Source of the DNA: Thermocatellispora tengchongensis
GTDB taxonomy: Bacteria; Actinomycetota; Actinomycetes; Streptosporangiales; Streptosporangiaceae
Assembly: GCF_014202315.1 (NCBI RefSeq)
Contig: NZ_JACHGN010000014.1
Location: forward strand, 248,001 to 312,000
Reading direction: 5' to 3'
DNA length: 64,000 nucleotides
In this document: piece by piece, positions 8,809 to 17,132 of the stretch
Numbering within the stretch: the first letter of the stretch is position 1
How the letters are laid out: each line of letters starts with the position of its first letter
Made by a program: the position numbers and the translations under genes
The notes under the pieces: model-generated
Told to the model about the DNA's origin: nothing
The model's input: only the letters and a program-made list of their open reading frames with translations
The model's database searches: none

Positions 8809-9336
8809 ATGTCAGGAACCGGGCTGAGCATCCCAGCTCCGACGGAGGCGTCGCTGTTCGGGCTCCCCCTGTGGCTGGTGGTCGCCGTCGGCGCCGTCGC
8901 CCTGTTCGGCGCGTTCCAGGTCTACTACTGGGTGGGCCACTTCCTGGGCGAGCGCCTGTACGCCTCCCGCGTCGGCACGCGCATCGGACGCCACCGCATC
9001 CGCAAGGTCGAGAACGTCGTACGCCGCTGGGGCGCGCTCGCCGTCTACGCCTGCTTCTGGGTGCCTGTGCTCCGGCACAGCCTGCCCTGGGTGGCCGGCG
9101 TGCTGCGGGTCTCCTACCCCTGGTACGTCGTGGCCAGCGCGCTGGGCTGCCTGACCTGGGTGCCGGTCACCTCCTTCGGGCTGTACACCGTGATCTGGGG
9201 CTGGGTGGGCCTGGCCTCCCGCTCGCCGATCACGGCCGCCGTCGTGGCGGTCGCGGCGCTGGCCGCGCTCGCCGGGGTGACCGTGTGGCGCCGCCGCCGC
9301 AAGGCCGCGCCCGACGACAAGCTCGCCTCGGCCTGA
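8809..9336 (+). CDS. DedA/SNARE-associated-like membrane protein
   Basis: A 175-residue protein with about four hydrophobic helices. The loop YYWVGHFLGERLYASRVG, followed by a conserved arginine in RIRKVENVVRRWG, and the re-entrant-type segment FWVPVLRHSLPWVAGVLRVSYPWYV, match DedA proteins (usually F/G-x-R-x-x-P-x-x-R in the second block; here W-V-P-V-L-R). DedA proteins act in lipid scrambling, flux of undecaprenyl phosphate or phospholipid carriers, and membrane potential. It is shorter than the usual 200-220 residues. The tail is basic and cytosolic. An iron box just upstream predicts induction under iron limitation, which is unusual for this family. Confidence 0.75.
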   Translation: MSGTGLSIPAPTEASLFGLPLWLVVAVGAVALFGAFQVYYWVGHFLGERLYASRVGTRIGRHRIRKVENVVRRWGALAVYACFWVPVLRHSLPWVAGVLRVSYPWYVVASALGCLTWVPVTSFGLYTVIWGWVGLASRSPITAAVVAVAALAALAGVTVWRRRRKAAPDDKLASA

Positions 9337-9453
9337 CCGTCTGGGGGCGCCGGACCCCCGCGGCACGCCCCTTACCCTTTGGCCACACCTGTCGAACGCT
9401 TGCCCCCCGCATGGCCGTGAGCGGCCGACATCTCCCGCTCCTCCCGTGTCACC

Positions 9454-10359
9454 ATGGCGGTCATGCGTACCGTCTGTAGCCGCCTGGCCCTGATTCCGGC
9501 CGTGGTGGCGGCCTTCGCCGTGTCGGTCGCGTTCGCCCCGCCGCCCGCGCTCGCGTCGCCGGTTCGCGCGCCGGAGCGGACACCGGAGCGGGCGGCCGCC
9601 CCGGCGGTGCCGGGCCGCGCGGCGTACCTGCTCGACGCCACCACCGGCGAGGCCGTGTACGCCAAGCAGGCGAACCGCCGCATGCCGGTCGCGAGCCTGA
9701 CCAAGGTGATGACCGCCTACGTCGTGCTGCGCGAGGCCGATCCGGCCGAGATCGTCAGGATCAGCGCGGCCGACGTGCGCCACGCCGCCGTCAACGGCGC
9801 GACCCACGCCTCGCTGCGCAAGGGCGAGCGGCTCACCGTACGCGACCTGCTGTACGCGCTCATGCTGCCCTCCGGCGCCGACGCCGCGCACGCCCTGGCC
9901 ACCCGGTACGGCCCCGGCACCTCGCGCTTCGTGGCCAAGATGAACGCGACCGCCCGCGCGCTCGGCCTGCGCTCCACCCGCTACACCAACGCCGACGGCC
10001 TCCCCTCCCCCGGCGGCGGCGGATACTCCACGGCGGCCGACCAGGTCCACCTGGCCCGGATCGCGTTGGGCGACAGCACATTCCGCACGATCTCGGCCGC
10101 CGAGACCCACACCGTCCCGCGCACCGCCTGGCACCGCGCCCACACCTGGCGCAACAGCAACAAGCTGCTCGGCTCCGAGGGGGCGCTCGGCGTCAAGACC
10201 GGCTACACCCGCGCGGCTGGCTACTGCCTGCTGTTCGCCGCCGACCGCGGCGACAGCCTGGTGATCGGCGCCATCCTGGGCGACACCTCCGCCGACCGCC
10301 GCTTCACCACCGCGCGCCGCCTGCTCGACTGGTACGACACCGCCCGCGCCACGCTCTGA
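9454..10359 (+). CDS. Secreted D-alanyl-D-alanine carboxypeptidase (peptidase S11)
   Basis: A 301-residue secreted serine peptidase with a signal peptide at residues 1-35. The nucleophile motif SLTK is in MPVASLTKVMTAYVV and the third motif is VKTGYT. The second motif is SGA (LPSGADAAHALA) instead of the common SGN. Actinomycete enzymes of the K15 type carry SGC there, so the enzyme may still be active. Such enzymes trim the terminal D-Ala from peptidoglycan stem peptides. An alternative start is ATG 9463; neither has a strong ribosome site. It converges on the SpoU-type methyltransferase with only 18 bases between stops. Confidence 0.9.
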   Translation: MAVMRTVCSRLALIPAVVAAFAVSVAFAPPPALASPVRAPERTPERAAAPAVPGRAAYLLDATTGEAVYAKQANRRMPVASLTKVMTAYVVLREADPAEIVRISAADVRHAAVNGATHASLRKGERLTVRDLLYALMLPSGADAAHALATRYGPGTSRFVAKMNATARALGLRSTRYTNADGLPSPGGGGYSTAADQVHLARIALGDSTFRTISAAETHTVPRTAWHRAHTWRNSNKLLGSEGALGVKTGYTRAAGYCLLFAADRGDSLVIGAILGDTSADRRFTTARRLLDWYDTARATL

Positions 10360-10377
10360 CCCGCGCGCCGGTGAGGG

Positions 10378-11208
10378 TCAGGCCCGCCTGGTGAGCAGGT
10401 AGCAGGCGATCGAGGCCGCCGCCGCGACGTTGAGCGAGTCGACCTCGCCGCTCATCGGGATACGCACCGGCTCGTCGGCCTGCGACAGCCAGCGGGAGGA
10501 CAGCCCGTCGCCCTCGGAGCCGAGCATCAGCGCGACCTTGCCGTCCCGCGCCCGCTCCAGCGCCTCCTCGATCGGGGCGGCGTGGTGCGCCGGGGTGAGC
10601 GCCAGCAGCCGGAACCCCGCGGCGCGCAGCTCGGCGAGCCCGCCGTGCCAGTCGTCCATGCGCGCGTACGGCACGCTGAACACGGTGCCCATCGAGACCT
10701 TCACGGCCCGCCGGTACAGCGGGTCGGCGCAGCGCGGCGACAACACCACGCCGCCCACGCCCAGCGCCGCCGCACAGCGCATGATCGCGCCGATGTTGCT
10801 GTGGTCCACGATGTCCTCCAGCACGACCACGCTGGAGGCCCCGGCCAGCAGCTTGCCCACCGGGGGCAGGGGCAGGCGCTCCATCGAGGCGAGCGCGCCG
10901 CGGTGCACCTGGAACCCGGCGACCTCGCGCATCACCTCGTCGCCGACGAGGTAGACCGTGACCCCGCCCAGGACGTCGGCCAGCGCCGGCAGCCACTTGC
11001 GGGTGAGCAGCACCGAGCGCGCGGGGTACCCGGCCGCCAGCGCGCGCCGGATCACCTTCTCGCCCTCGGCGATGAACAGGCCCCGCTCGGTTTCCAGGCT
11101 CTTGCGCAGTTCCACGTCGCGCAGCCGCGTGTAGTCGGCCAGCCGGGGGTCGGCGGCGTCGGCCACTTCCCGCACGTCCACCCGTGCATACTCGCACGTC
11201 CCGGACAT
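10378..11208 (-). CDS. TrmH/SpoU-family RNA 2'-O-methyltransferase
   Basis: A 276-residue SPOUT enzyme. The N-terminal substrate-binding domain (residues 20-110) includes FIAEGEKVIRRAL. The three SpoU motifs follow: motif 1 EDIVDHSNIGAIMRCAAALGV, motif 2 LMLGSEGDGLS and motif 3 IPMSGEVDSLNVAAAASI. The enzyme should transfer methyl from S-adenosylmethionine to ribose in rRNA or tRNA using the C-terminal knot. ATG 11208 is chosen because the aligned domain starts soon after; longer in-frame extensions toward 11511 are Arg/Ala-rich and overlap the promoter region of the divergent gene. The target nucleotide cannot be told from sequence. Confidence 0.9.
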   Translation of the reverse strand: MSGTCEYARVDVREVADAADPRLADYTRLRDVELRKSLETERGLFIAEGEKVIRRALAAGYPARSVLLTRKWLPALADVLGGVTVYLVGDEVMREVAGFQVHRGALASMERLPLPPVGKLLAGASSVVVLEDIVDHSNIGAIMRCAAALGVGGVVLSPRCADPLYRRAVKVSMGTVFSVPYARMDDWHGGLAELRAAGFRLLALTPAHHAAPIEEALERARDGKVALMLGSEGDGLSSRWLSQADEPVRIPMSGEVDSLNVAAAASIACYLLTRRA

Positions 11209-11331
11209 GCTCCGTACGCCGCCGAAATGGTGCAGGAGTTGCGTGAGCTTTGCGTGAGAAGAGAGATACTCACGGTTAGTAGTGGGTAAGGTACGTAGCG
11301 CTGTCGAGGCCGGGGGTGGGGAGACGTAGTC

Positions 11332-12009
11332 ATGGTGCCTGACCAACGTGTTCGCCCACGCCCGGCCGCGCCAGCACCCCCGCCCCGCCTCCACGCGCAC
11401 CACCCCCACCCGAGCTGGGCCGGCGACGCGCGCCGGGCCCGCATGCTCTCCCTGGTCACGCTGTGCTGGCTGGGCGCCGAGAGCGGGCTGGCGCTGGCCG
11501 CCGGCTGGCACGCCGACTCCGCCGCGCTGCTCGGCTGGGGGCTGTCCTCACTCGTCGAGGCGCTGGCCAGCCTGATCGTGGTGTGGCGGTTCACCGGCTC
11601 GCGCACCCTGTCGCCGCACGCCGAGCGCACCGCCACCCGGGCGGTCGCGGTGAGCTTCTGGCTGCTCGCGCCCTACCTGGTCGTGCACGTCGCGCACGAG
11701 GTGGGCGCGGGCCACCGGGCCGCCCCCACGGTGCTCGGCATGGTCGTCACCACCGTCAGCCTGATCAGCATGCCGGCCCTGGGCCTGGCCAAGCGCAGGC
11801 TCGGCGCCCGCCTGGGCTCGCCGTCCACCGCGGGCGAGGGCACCCAGAACCTGCTGTGCGCGGCGGTCGCGGGCGGGGTGCTGATCGGCCTGTGGCTGAA
11901 CACGATGGGCCTGTGGTGGGTGGACCCGGCGGTGGCGCTGCTGCTGGCGGGCGTCGCCGTACGCGAGGGGGTCAGGGCCTGGCAGGGACAGGCCGGCTGC
12001 TGCCACTGA
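11332..12009 (+). CDS. CDF-like (cation diffusion facilitator) membrane protein
   Basis: A 225-residue protein with five or six hydrophobic helices and a His-rich N-terminus (HAHHPHPS). The helix AGWHADSAALLGWGLSSLVEALAS corresponds to the CDF helix that normally carries a D-S-x-A-L-x-x-D-x-x-H-x-x-x-D metal site; here only the first Asp-Ser pair survives. A second family segment, WVDPAVALLLAGVAV, is near the C-terminus. The protein therefore has the CDF fold but lacks most transport ligands. GGGGAG lies 8 bases before the ATG. It is divergent from the RNA methyltransferase. Metal transport is doubtful. Confidence 0.75.
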   Translation: MVPDQRVRPRPAAPAPPPRLHAHHPHPSWAGDARRARMLSLVTLCWLGAESGLALAAGWHADSAALLGWGLSSLVEALASLIVVWRFTGSRTLSPHAERTATRAVAVSFWLLAPYLVVHVAHEVGAGHRAAPTVLGMVVTTVSLISMPALGLAKRRLGARLGSPSTAGEGTQNLLCAAVAGGVLIGLWLNTMGLWWVDPAVALLLAGVAVREGVRAWQGQAGCCH

Positions 12010-12380
12010 CCCACACCGTCACCCCCCACCCGCGGCCCGCCGCCATCGCGCGTCTCCCCGCCGCCGCGGATCAGGGTGAGCACGGTCACCGGGAGGCCGC
12101 GCGCGTACAGGGCCGCGGCCAGCTCCGGCCCGGCGCCGGGCCCGGCCAGCACCCGGCAGGTGCGCCGCGCCGCCGCGGCGATCTCCACCTCGCGCACCGC
12201 GCTCGACTCGCGCAGCACGCCCCGGATGACGCCCTCGCACTCGCGGGTGAGCCCGCCGAGATCGATCAGGACCAGGTCCCCCGCCTCCGACCGCGACGGC
12301 GCGGGCGCCGGCACGCCGGCCGGCGCCGGATGGTCGATCACCGCCCGCGCCGTGTCCCGTGCCTCCATGACCGCCGCCAT
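11673..12380 (-). CDS. Hypothetical protein, probably frameshifted or with unreal 3' half
   Basis: From the ATG at 12380 down to about 12030 the minus strand has strong G/C third positions and reads like protein (GDLVLIDLGGLTRECEGVIRG, later PVTVLTLIRGGG). Below that, the frame runs about 340 bases antisense through the well-supported CDF-like gene, where coding character is lost. A run of six G followed by TGA in another frame lies at about 12020-12030, so a one-base slip there would end the protein just outside its neighbour. GAGGGG precedes the ATG. I do not recognise the family. The real product is probably about 115-120 residues; a decayed gene is equally possible. Confidence 0.35.
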   Translation of the reverse strand: MAAVMEARDTARAVIDHPAPAGVPAPAPSRSEAGDLVLIDLGGLTRECEGVIRGVLRESSAVREVEIAAAARRTCRVLAGPGAGPELAAALYARGLPVTVLTLIRGGGETRDGGGPRVGGDGVGQWQQPACPCQALTPSRTATPASSSATAGSTHHRPIVFSHRPISTPPATAAHSRFWVPSPAVDGEPRRAPSLRLARPRAGMLIRLTVVTTMPSTVGAARWPAPTSCATCTTR

Positions 12381-12762
12381 GCGCGCCCCTCGTGAGCCCT
12401 TCGTCAGCCCGCCGCTCGCCGCACCGCCGGGACGGCCATTGCGCCCCCGACGGCTTCCGCAGCCCATGCCCCCCGGAGCGAGGCCATATCCCCCCGGAGC
12501 CCATTCCCCCCGGCTGCGTTACGCGACATATCGCGATATTGACCCTCACGATACAGAACGTGGGAGCGCTGTCAAGATGTATCGCGTGCCACGCCCGCCA
12601 CCGGCGACGTACCGTCCAGCCCGCCGCCGCAGGACGTAATCGATGCAGCAAAACAGGAGTTTTGCCACAGTTAGCGTTCCCAGTATCGTTCCGTAAACAT
12701 TGCGGACTATGACCCGATAGGGTGCCGCATCACCGGACCCGACCAACACCTAAGAGGACATT
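12381..12762. other. Intergenic region of 382 bases, locally AT-richer
   Basis: No convincing gene is visible. The right half (12520-12720) is clearly lower in GC than the surroundings and probably holds the promoters for the flanking divergent genes. It contains the palindrome at 12528-12539 and a related sequence TATCGCG at about 12580. Confidence 0.5.
12528..12539. promoter_or_regulatory. Perfect 12-bp palindrome ATATCGCGATAT
   Basis: The palindrome sits in AT-richer sequence about 150 bases before the minus-strand hypothetical gene and 220 bases before the VWA-protein gene. Symmetric sites of this type are bound by small winged-helix or TetR-type repressors. A partial copy, TATCGCG, follows at about 12580. 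Which gene it controls is inference. Confidence 0.35.
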
Positions 12763-14565
12763 GTGGGCGGACGCCACCGGACAGACGAGCTCGACGACGG
12801 GTACCAGCAATTCCGCCAGGCGCCGGCACGCAGGCGTGGCGGGCGGGGCAAAGTGTTCGTCCCGCTCGCCGGAGCCGTCGCGCTCGCCGTCCTGCTCGGT
12901 GTCGCGGCGTTCGTGATCGTCAACCGCGACCGGGGCTGCGCCGGCGACGAACTGGCCCTGCGCGTGACCGCCTCGCCGGACATCCAGCCGGCGCTCTCGG
13001 CGGTCGCGGCCACGTTCAACGGCGCCAGGCACTCCGTGGACGGCCGGTGCGTACAGGTCTCGGTGAAGAAGGCCGACGCGTCCAGCGTGGCGGGCGCGCT
13101 CGGCGGCACCGGCGTCACCTCCGCCGAGGGCGCCGAGGCCGGCAAGGGCGGCACCGACGTGTGGGTCCCCGACTCCAGCCTGTGGCTGAGCCAGCTCCAG
13201 GCCAAGGGCGTCGAACTGCCGCGTCCCACGGCGTCGGCCGCGCACTCCCCGATCGTGCTCGTCGCCTCCCGCACGGTGGTGGCGAGCCTGAAGCAGAGCT
13301 TCGGCGCGGCGAGCTGGACCGGGCTGGTCTCGGCCGCCAACGTGGCCAACCCCGACGGCCTGGCCAGGAAGGTGCGCGTGCTCGCGCCCGACCCGGCGCG
13401 CAACGCGTCCGGGATGGGCGCGTTGATCGCCGCGTCCGGCGTGCTGCGCGAGAGCGGCCAGCAGGCCCAGCTCATCGGGGCGCTCAAGCAGCTCTCGCAG
13501 TCGCTCGCGCGCAGCCCGGACGCGCTGCTGGCCAGCCTGGACGTCAAGTCGGGGCGCGCGCCGATCGGCGTGTCCTCCGAGCAGGCGGTGTGGGCGTACA
13601 ACACCACCAAGAAGCCGACCAACCCGGCCGTGCCGCTGTACCCGGCCGAGGGCACCCTCAACCTGGACTATCCCGTCGTCGTCCTGGCCAAGGACGCCGC
13701 GGTGACCAAGGCCGCCGCCGAGTTCACCCGGCAGCTCTCCACCGAGGCCGCCAAGACGGCCATCCGCAAGGAGGGCTTCCGCACCGCCGACGACAAGGCC
13801 GGCCCGGCGCTCGCCCCGGCAAGCGGCTTCGCCGCCAAGCCCCCCAAGGCCCTGGCCCTGCCGGACGCCAAGACGGTGGCGTCGCTGTCGCAGTCGTGGT
13901 CGCGGCTGAACCTGGGCACCCGGCTGCTCGCCCTGTACGACGTGTCGGGCACGATGGCGCTGCCCGTGCCGGGCACCGGCCAGGACCGGATGAGCGTCAT
14001 CGCCAGGATCGCCGGTGAGGGCCTGAAGCTGTTCCCGCCCGACAGCGAGATCGGCGCGTGGGAGTTCTCCACCCACCTCGCCCCGAACGGCGCCGACTAC
14101 CGCGAGATGGTGCCGGTCGGCCCGATCACCGAGACGATCAACGGCAAGCTGCGCAAGGACCTGCTGGTACAGCACCTGGCCACGATCAAGGCCAAACCCA
14201 CCGGCGACACCGGGCTGAACGACACGCTGGCGGCGGCGTACGAGCGGATGACCGAGGAGTACCAGCCCGACAAGATCAACACCCTGCTGGTGCTCACCGA
14301 CGGCGCGGGCAACGACGACCCCGACGGCGGCCTGTCCAACGCCGAGATCCTGCGCCGCCTGCGCGCGCAGTACGACGAGACCAAGCCGGTCAGCATCCTG
14401 ATCATCGCCTTCGGTCCCGACGCCCCCAAGGGCAAGCGCACCATGGAGGCGCTGGCCAAGGCCACCGGCGGCGAGCTGTTCATCGCCAAGAACATCCTGG
14501 ACGTGCGCAAGTTCTTCCTCCAGGGCATGGAGCGCCGCCTGTGCTCCCCGCACTGCGACGGCTGA
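12763..14565 (+). CDS. Membrane-anchored substrate-binding/VWA domain protein
   Basis: A 600-residue protein starting at GTG 12763 with AAGAGGA just upstream. Residues 1-34 are charged and cytosolic, residues 35-57 form one transmembrane helix. Residues 60-350 resemble a periplasmic substrate-binding fold of the extracellular-solute type (SPDIQPALSAVAATFN, DVWVPDSSLWL, NPAVPLYPAEGTLNLDYPVVVL). Residues 385-600 are a von Willebrand A domain with the metal-site start LYDVSGTM (DxSxT) and the TLLVLTDGAGND strand. Similar proteins are widespread in actinobacteria, but their ligand is unknown. The VWA domain suggests divalent-ion-dependent protein contact outside the membrane. It appears monocistronic. 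Confidence 0.85.
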   Translation: MGGRHRTDELDDGYQQFRQAPARRRGGRGKVFVPLAGAVALAVLLGVAAFVIVNRDRGCAGDELALRVTASPDIQPALSAVAATFNGARHSVDGRCVQVSVKKADASSVAGALGGTGVTSAEGAEAGKGGTDVWVPDSSLWLSQLQAKGVELPRPTASAAHSPIVLVASRTVVASLKQSFGAASWTGLVSAANVANPDGLARKVRVLAPDPARNASGMGALIAASGVLRESGQQAQLIGALKQLSQSLARSPDALLASLDVKSGRAPIGVSSEQAVWAYNTTKKPTNPAVPLYPAEGTLNLDYPVVVLAKDAAVTKAAAEFTRQLSTEAAKTAIRKEGFRTADDKAGPALAPASGFAAKPPKALALPDAKTVASLSQSWSRLNLGTRLLALYDVSGTMALPVPGTGQDRMSVIARIAGEGLKLFPPDSEIGAWEFSTHLAPNGADYREMVPVGPITETINGKLRKDLLVQHLATIKAKPTGDTGLNDTLAAAYERMTEEYQPDKINTLLVLTDGAGNDDPDGGLSNAEILRRLRAQYDETKPVSILIIAFGPDAPKGKRTMEALAKATGGELFIAKNILDVRKFFLQGMERRLCSPHCDG

Positions 14566-14971
14566 CCCGGGACCCCCACGCCACCGGCCTGGCGTAGGCG
14601 GGGGACGTACGGGGTCAGGCCGACAGGGCCCGGCGTGCCCGCGCGCCAGACGTACGCGGCACGCCCGGCCGCGCGCCGCCGCTCCCCCGCGCCGTACCCG
14701 CCGCCCCAGGGCGGGGACAGGCAGGCGGCCGTCCGCAACGCAACGCCGAACCCCGCTGCCACCGCGGACCGACAGGCGCCCGGCTATGGCCCGAACCCCA
14801 CTGGTAACGCCATCCCCATAAATGCCGTAAAACCCCCCTAACCCCAGGTCATGCCGGGTTGTTATGCGTTCGTCAACCCGTCCGGAACCGGTCGCGTCCT
14901 ACGCGTGTGGGGCCTGGAGCGGGCAGGTGAATTCTCCCGCCTACGTGCCCGTCCTGCGGGGAGGAAGATCC
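14566..14971. other. Intergenic region of 406 bases
   Basis: No gene is supported. The left part is Arg/Pro-coding-like GC-rich sequence without codon bias; the right part carries the candidate ECF promoter at 14884-14907 and the leader of the sigma-factor gene. Confidence 0.4.
14884..14907 (+). promoter_or_regulatory. Candidate ECF sigma promoter (GGAAC-N15-CGTG)
   Basis: GGAAC at 14884-14888 and CGTG at 14904-14907 are separated by 15 bases, the layout of promoters read by ECF sigma factors (commonly GGAAC and CGT-type elements). It lies 65 bases before the GTG of the ECF-like sigma gene, so autoregulation is plausible. Motifs this short occur by chance in GC-rich DNA. Confidence 0.3.
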
Positions 14972-16561
14972 GTGCCCGGATGGCCGAACGCCGGCCGCGC
15001 CGACGACCACAAGCTGGCCGAGGCGCTGCGACGAATGGACGCTCACGCGCCCGCGAGCCTCTACGACGCCTACGCGGAGCGCCTGCACGACTACGCGTGC
15101 TCGCTGCTGCGCGATGAACAGGCGGCGGCCGAGGCGGTGCACGACGCGATCGTGACCGCCCACGCCTCGGCCGGGCGGCTCGGCGAGGCGGCCAAGCTGC
15201 GCGCCTGGCTGTACGCGCTGGTGCGCTTCCAGTGCGCCGCGCGCGAGCGGGGCCGGGTCACCCCGCCGCACGGCGCGCCGGTGCGGGAGGAGCCGCGCGG
15301 GGTGGAGGAGCCCCCGGCCGACCCGGAGCTGACCGACCTGGTGCACGACGTGCTCACCGAGCTGAGCCGCGACGAGCGCGAGGCGCTGGAGCTCGCGGCG
15401 CGGCACGGGCTCACCCCGGCGGAGGTGGGCGCGGTGCTCGGGATCACCTCCCGCCAGGCGGGTACGCGGCTCGGCCGGGCCCGCGAGCACCTGGAACTGG
15501 CCGCGGCGGCGGTGCTGCTGGCCAGGAACGGCCGGGCCCACTGCCCGGACCTGTCGGCGATGCTCGACTCCTGGGAGGGGCCGCTGACGCAGATCCTGCG
15601 CAGGCGGCTGTCGGGCCACATCGGCGGCTGCGAGGTCTGCACCGAACTGCGGCACCGGCAGGTCTCGGCCGAGAAGCTGCTGGACCTGGTGCCGGTGGCG
15701 TACCCGCCGCTGTCGCTGCGCCGCCGGGTGATCGACACCTGCGTCAACCCGGAGCGGGAGCAGACCCGTACGGTGATCATGCAGCGCACCGAGCAGACCG
15801 ACAAGTCGGGCTTCCCGGTGACGGTCGAGCGGCGCTCCCGGCGCCGGCCCCGCAGGCTGACCCCGGTGGTCATCGCGGCGGTGTGCCTGCTGACCGCCAC
15901 GGGCGCGGTCATCGTGGTCAGCGGCCAGGACGAGGGGCCCGGCCGTACGGGCAACGCCCAGGCGGCGCCGGAGGACGGCGTGTTCTCCCCCGGCCCCGAC
16001 GTGACCCCCGAGGACACCGAGCTGCCCGAGGAGCCCACCGAGCCGGCGTCCTCCCCCACCCCGTCGCGCACCCGCACCACCGAGGCGCCCGAGGCCGAGG
16101 TCCCTTCCGCCGCGCCGCCGCCCCGCAAGCGCCGCAACGCCCCCCGCCCCGCCGCCACCCGCGGCCCCGCCGCCCACTCCACCGCCCGCTTCTCCGCCTC
16201 CTGCCCCGGCTCCCTCGGCGAGGGCGGCGCGGGCCGCATCACCCTGTCCGCCCGCGGCGCCGCGGTCACCTGGAGCGCCTCCGCCGGCGGCGGCCTGAGC
16301 GTCCAGCCCAGCAGCGGCCGCCTCAAGGCGGGCGCCACCGCCTCGGTCTGGGTCGTCACCACCGCCGACGCCGCGGGCACCGGCACGGTCACCTTCACCT
16401 CCTCCGCGGGCAGCCCGTCCTGCACGGTCTCCTGGTCCGGCAGCGACGACGACATCTCCGAGCCCCCCACCGACGACCCCGTCACCCCCACCGCCGACCC
16501 GTCGGAAACCCCCACCTCCTCCGACACCACGGTCACCGAGCACACCGTCCCCGCGACCTGA
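14972..16561 (+). CDS. ECF-type sigma factor fused to zinc anti-sigma-like module, TM helix and extracellular domain
   Basis: A 529-residue multi-domain protein. Residues 10-75 resemble sigma region 2 (ASLYDAYAERLHDYACSLLRDEQAAAEAVHDAI). Residues 125-180 are region 4 with a helix-turn-helix (LELAARHGLTPAEVGAVLG). Around residues 210-235 a GHIGGCEVC sequence resembles the HxxxCxxC site of zinc-binding anti-sigma domains. A single helix at about residues 294-312 (PVVIAAVCLLTATGAVIVV) is followed by a Pro/Thr/Glu-rich linker and a C-terminal beta domain with two cysteines that looks BACON-like. The GTG at 14972 is preceded by GGGGAGGAA at good spacing. Tethering a sigma factor to the membrane with a sensor domain implies release by proteolysis or direct signalling; this is inference. 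Confidence 0.85.
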   Translation: MPGWPNAGRADDHKLAEALRRMDAHAPASLYDAYAERLHDYACSLLRDEQAAAEAVHDAIVTAHASAGRLGEAAKLRAWLYALVRFQCAARERGRVTPPHGAPVREEPRGVEEPPADPELTDLVHDVLTELSRDEREALELAARHGLTPAEVGAVLGITSRQAGTRLGRAREHLELAAAAVLLARNGRAHCPDLSAMLDSWEGPLTQILRRRLSGHIGGCEVCTELRHRQVSAEKLLDLVPVAYPPLSLRRRVIDTCVNPEREQTRTVIMQRTEQTDKSGFPVTVERRSRRRPRRLTPVVIAAVCLLTATGAVIVVSGQDEGPGRTGNAQAAPEDGVFSPGPDVTPEDTELPEEPTEPASSPTPSRTRTTEAPEAEVPSAAPPPRKRRNAPRPAATRGPAAHSTARFSASCPGSLGEGGAGRITLSARGAAVTWSASAGGGLSVQPSSGRLKAGATASVWVVTTADAAGTGTVTFTSSAGSPSCTVSWSGSDDDISEPPTDDPVTPTADPSETPTSSDTTVTEHTVPAT

Positions 16562-17132
16562 CCCCCCGGGGCGGGCGAGGACGGCGCCGACCCCCGCCCC
16601 CTCCCGGCGAAGCCGCCGAGACAGGGCAGAGTGACGACCATCACATAACGGCGCCGCGGCCCCCCACCGGCCGCACCCACCGGCAGGCGGGCCAACCCGA
16701 GCAGCGCGCCGCCACCCCGGCCAGGTCACCGGCCGTGCGGGCCAACCCCAAGGAGCGCACCGCGAGCCCTGCCGGGTCACCGGCCGTGCGGGCGAGCCCG
16801 AGGGGGGCGGCGCAGGGGGCGGTGGGGGGATCCGGAGAGGTGCCTGGGGTGCGTAGGATCTTATGAGTTAGGCGGGAATCCTGGGGTGTGATGAGGCACC
16901 GGGATGAAGATCCCCTATTGTAGGCTTTGGGGCCTTCGTTACACCCAGGTGTGACGCGCGCCACTCATGTAAGATCATTTTGACTATGTGAGGGATAACA
17001 CTACGGCTGCGCTTTGCCGTCCGGTAAACCATCCGGCGGGGCAATGCGTCGCCGTTGACGGCGTTGCACGGCGATTGGTCCCATGAGTACCGGCGATCAA
17101 TCGGCCATGACCAAGCCAGGAGAGCTAGACAG
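16562..17132. other. Intergenic region of 571 bases with a repeat and an AT-rich leader
   Basis: The left half is very GC-rich and carries the 51-bp repeat. The right half (16850-17130) has markedly lower GC, including an AT-rich segment around 16970-17000 with TTGACT, and is the likely promoter zone of the polysaccharide locus. No gene is supported here. Confidence 0.5.
16688..16797. repeat. Two imperfect direct repeats, period 51 bp
   Basis: GGTCACCGGCCGTGCGGG occurs at 16724 and 16775, 51 bases apart, within longer similar units that both contain GGGC-AACCC-like and AGCGC-CCGC elements. The period is a multiple of three, but neither strand shows a credible gene. Confidence 0.6.
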
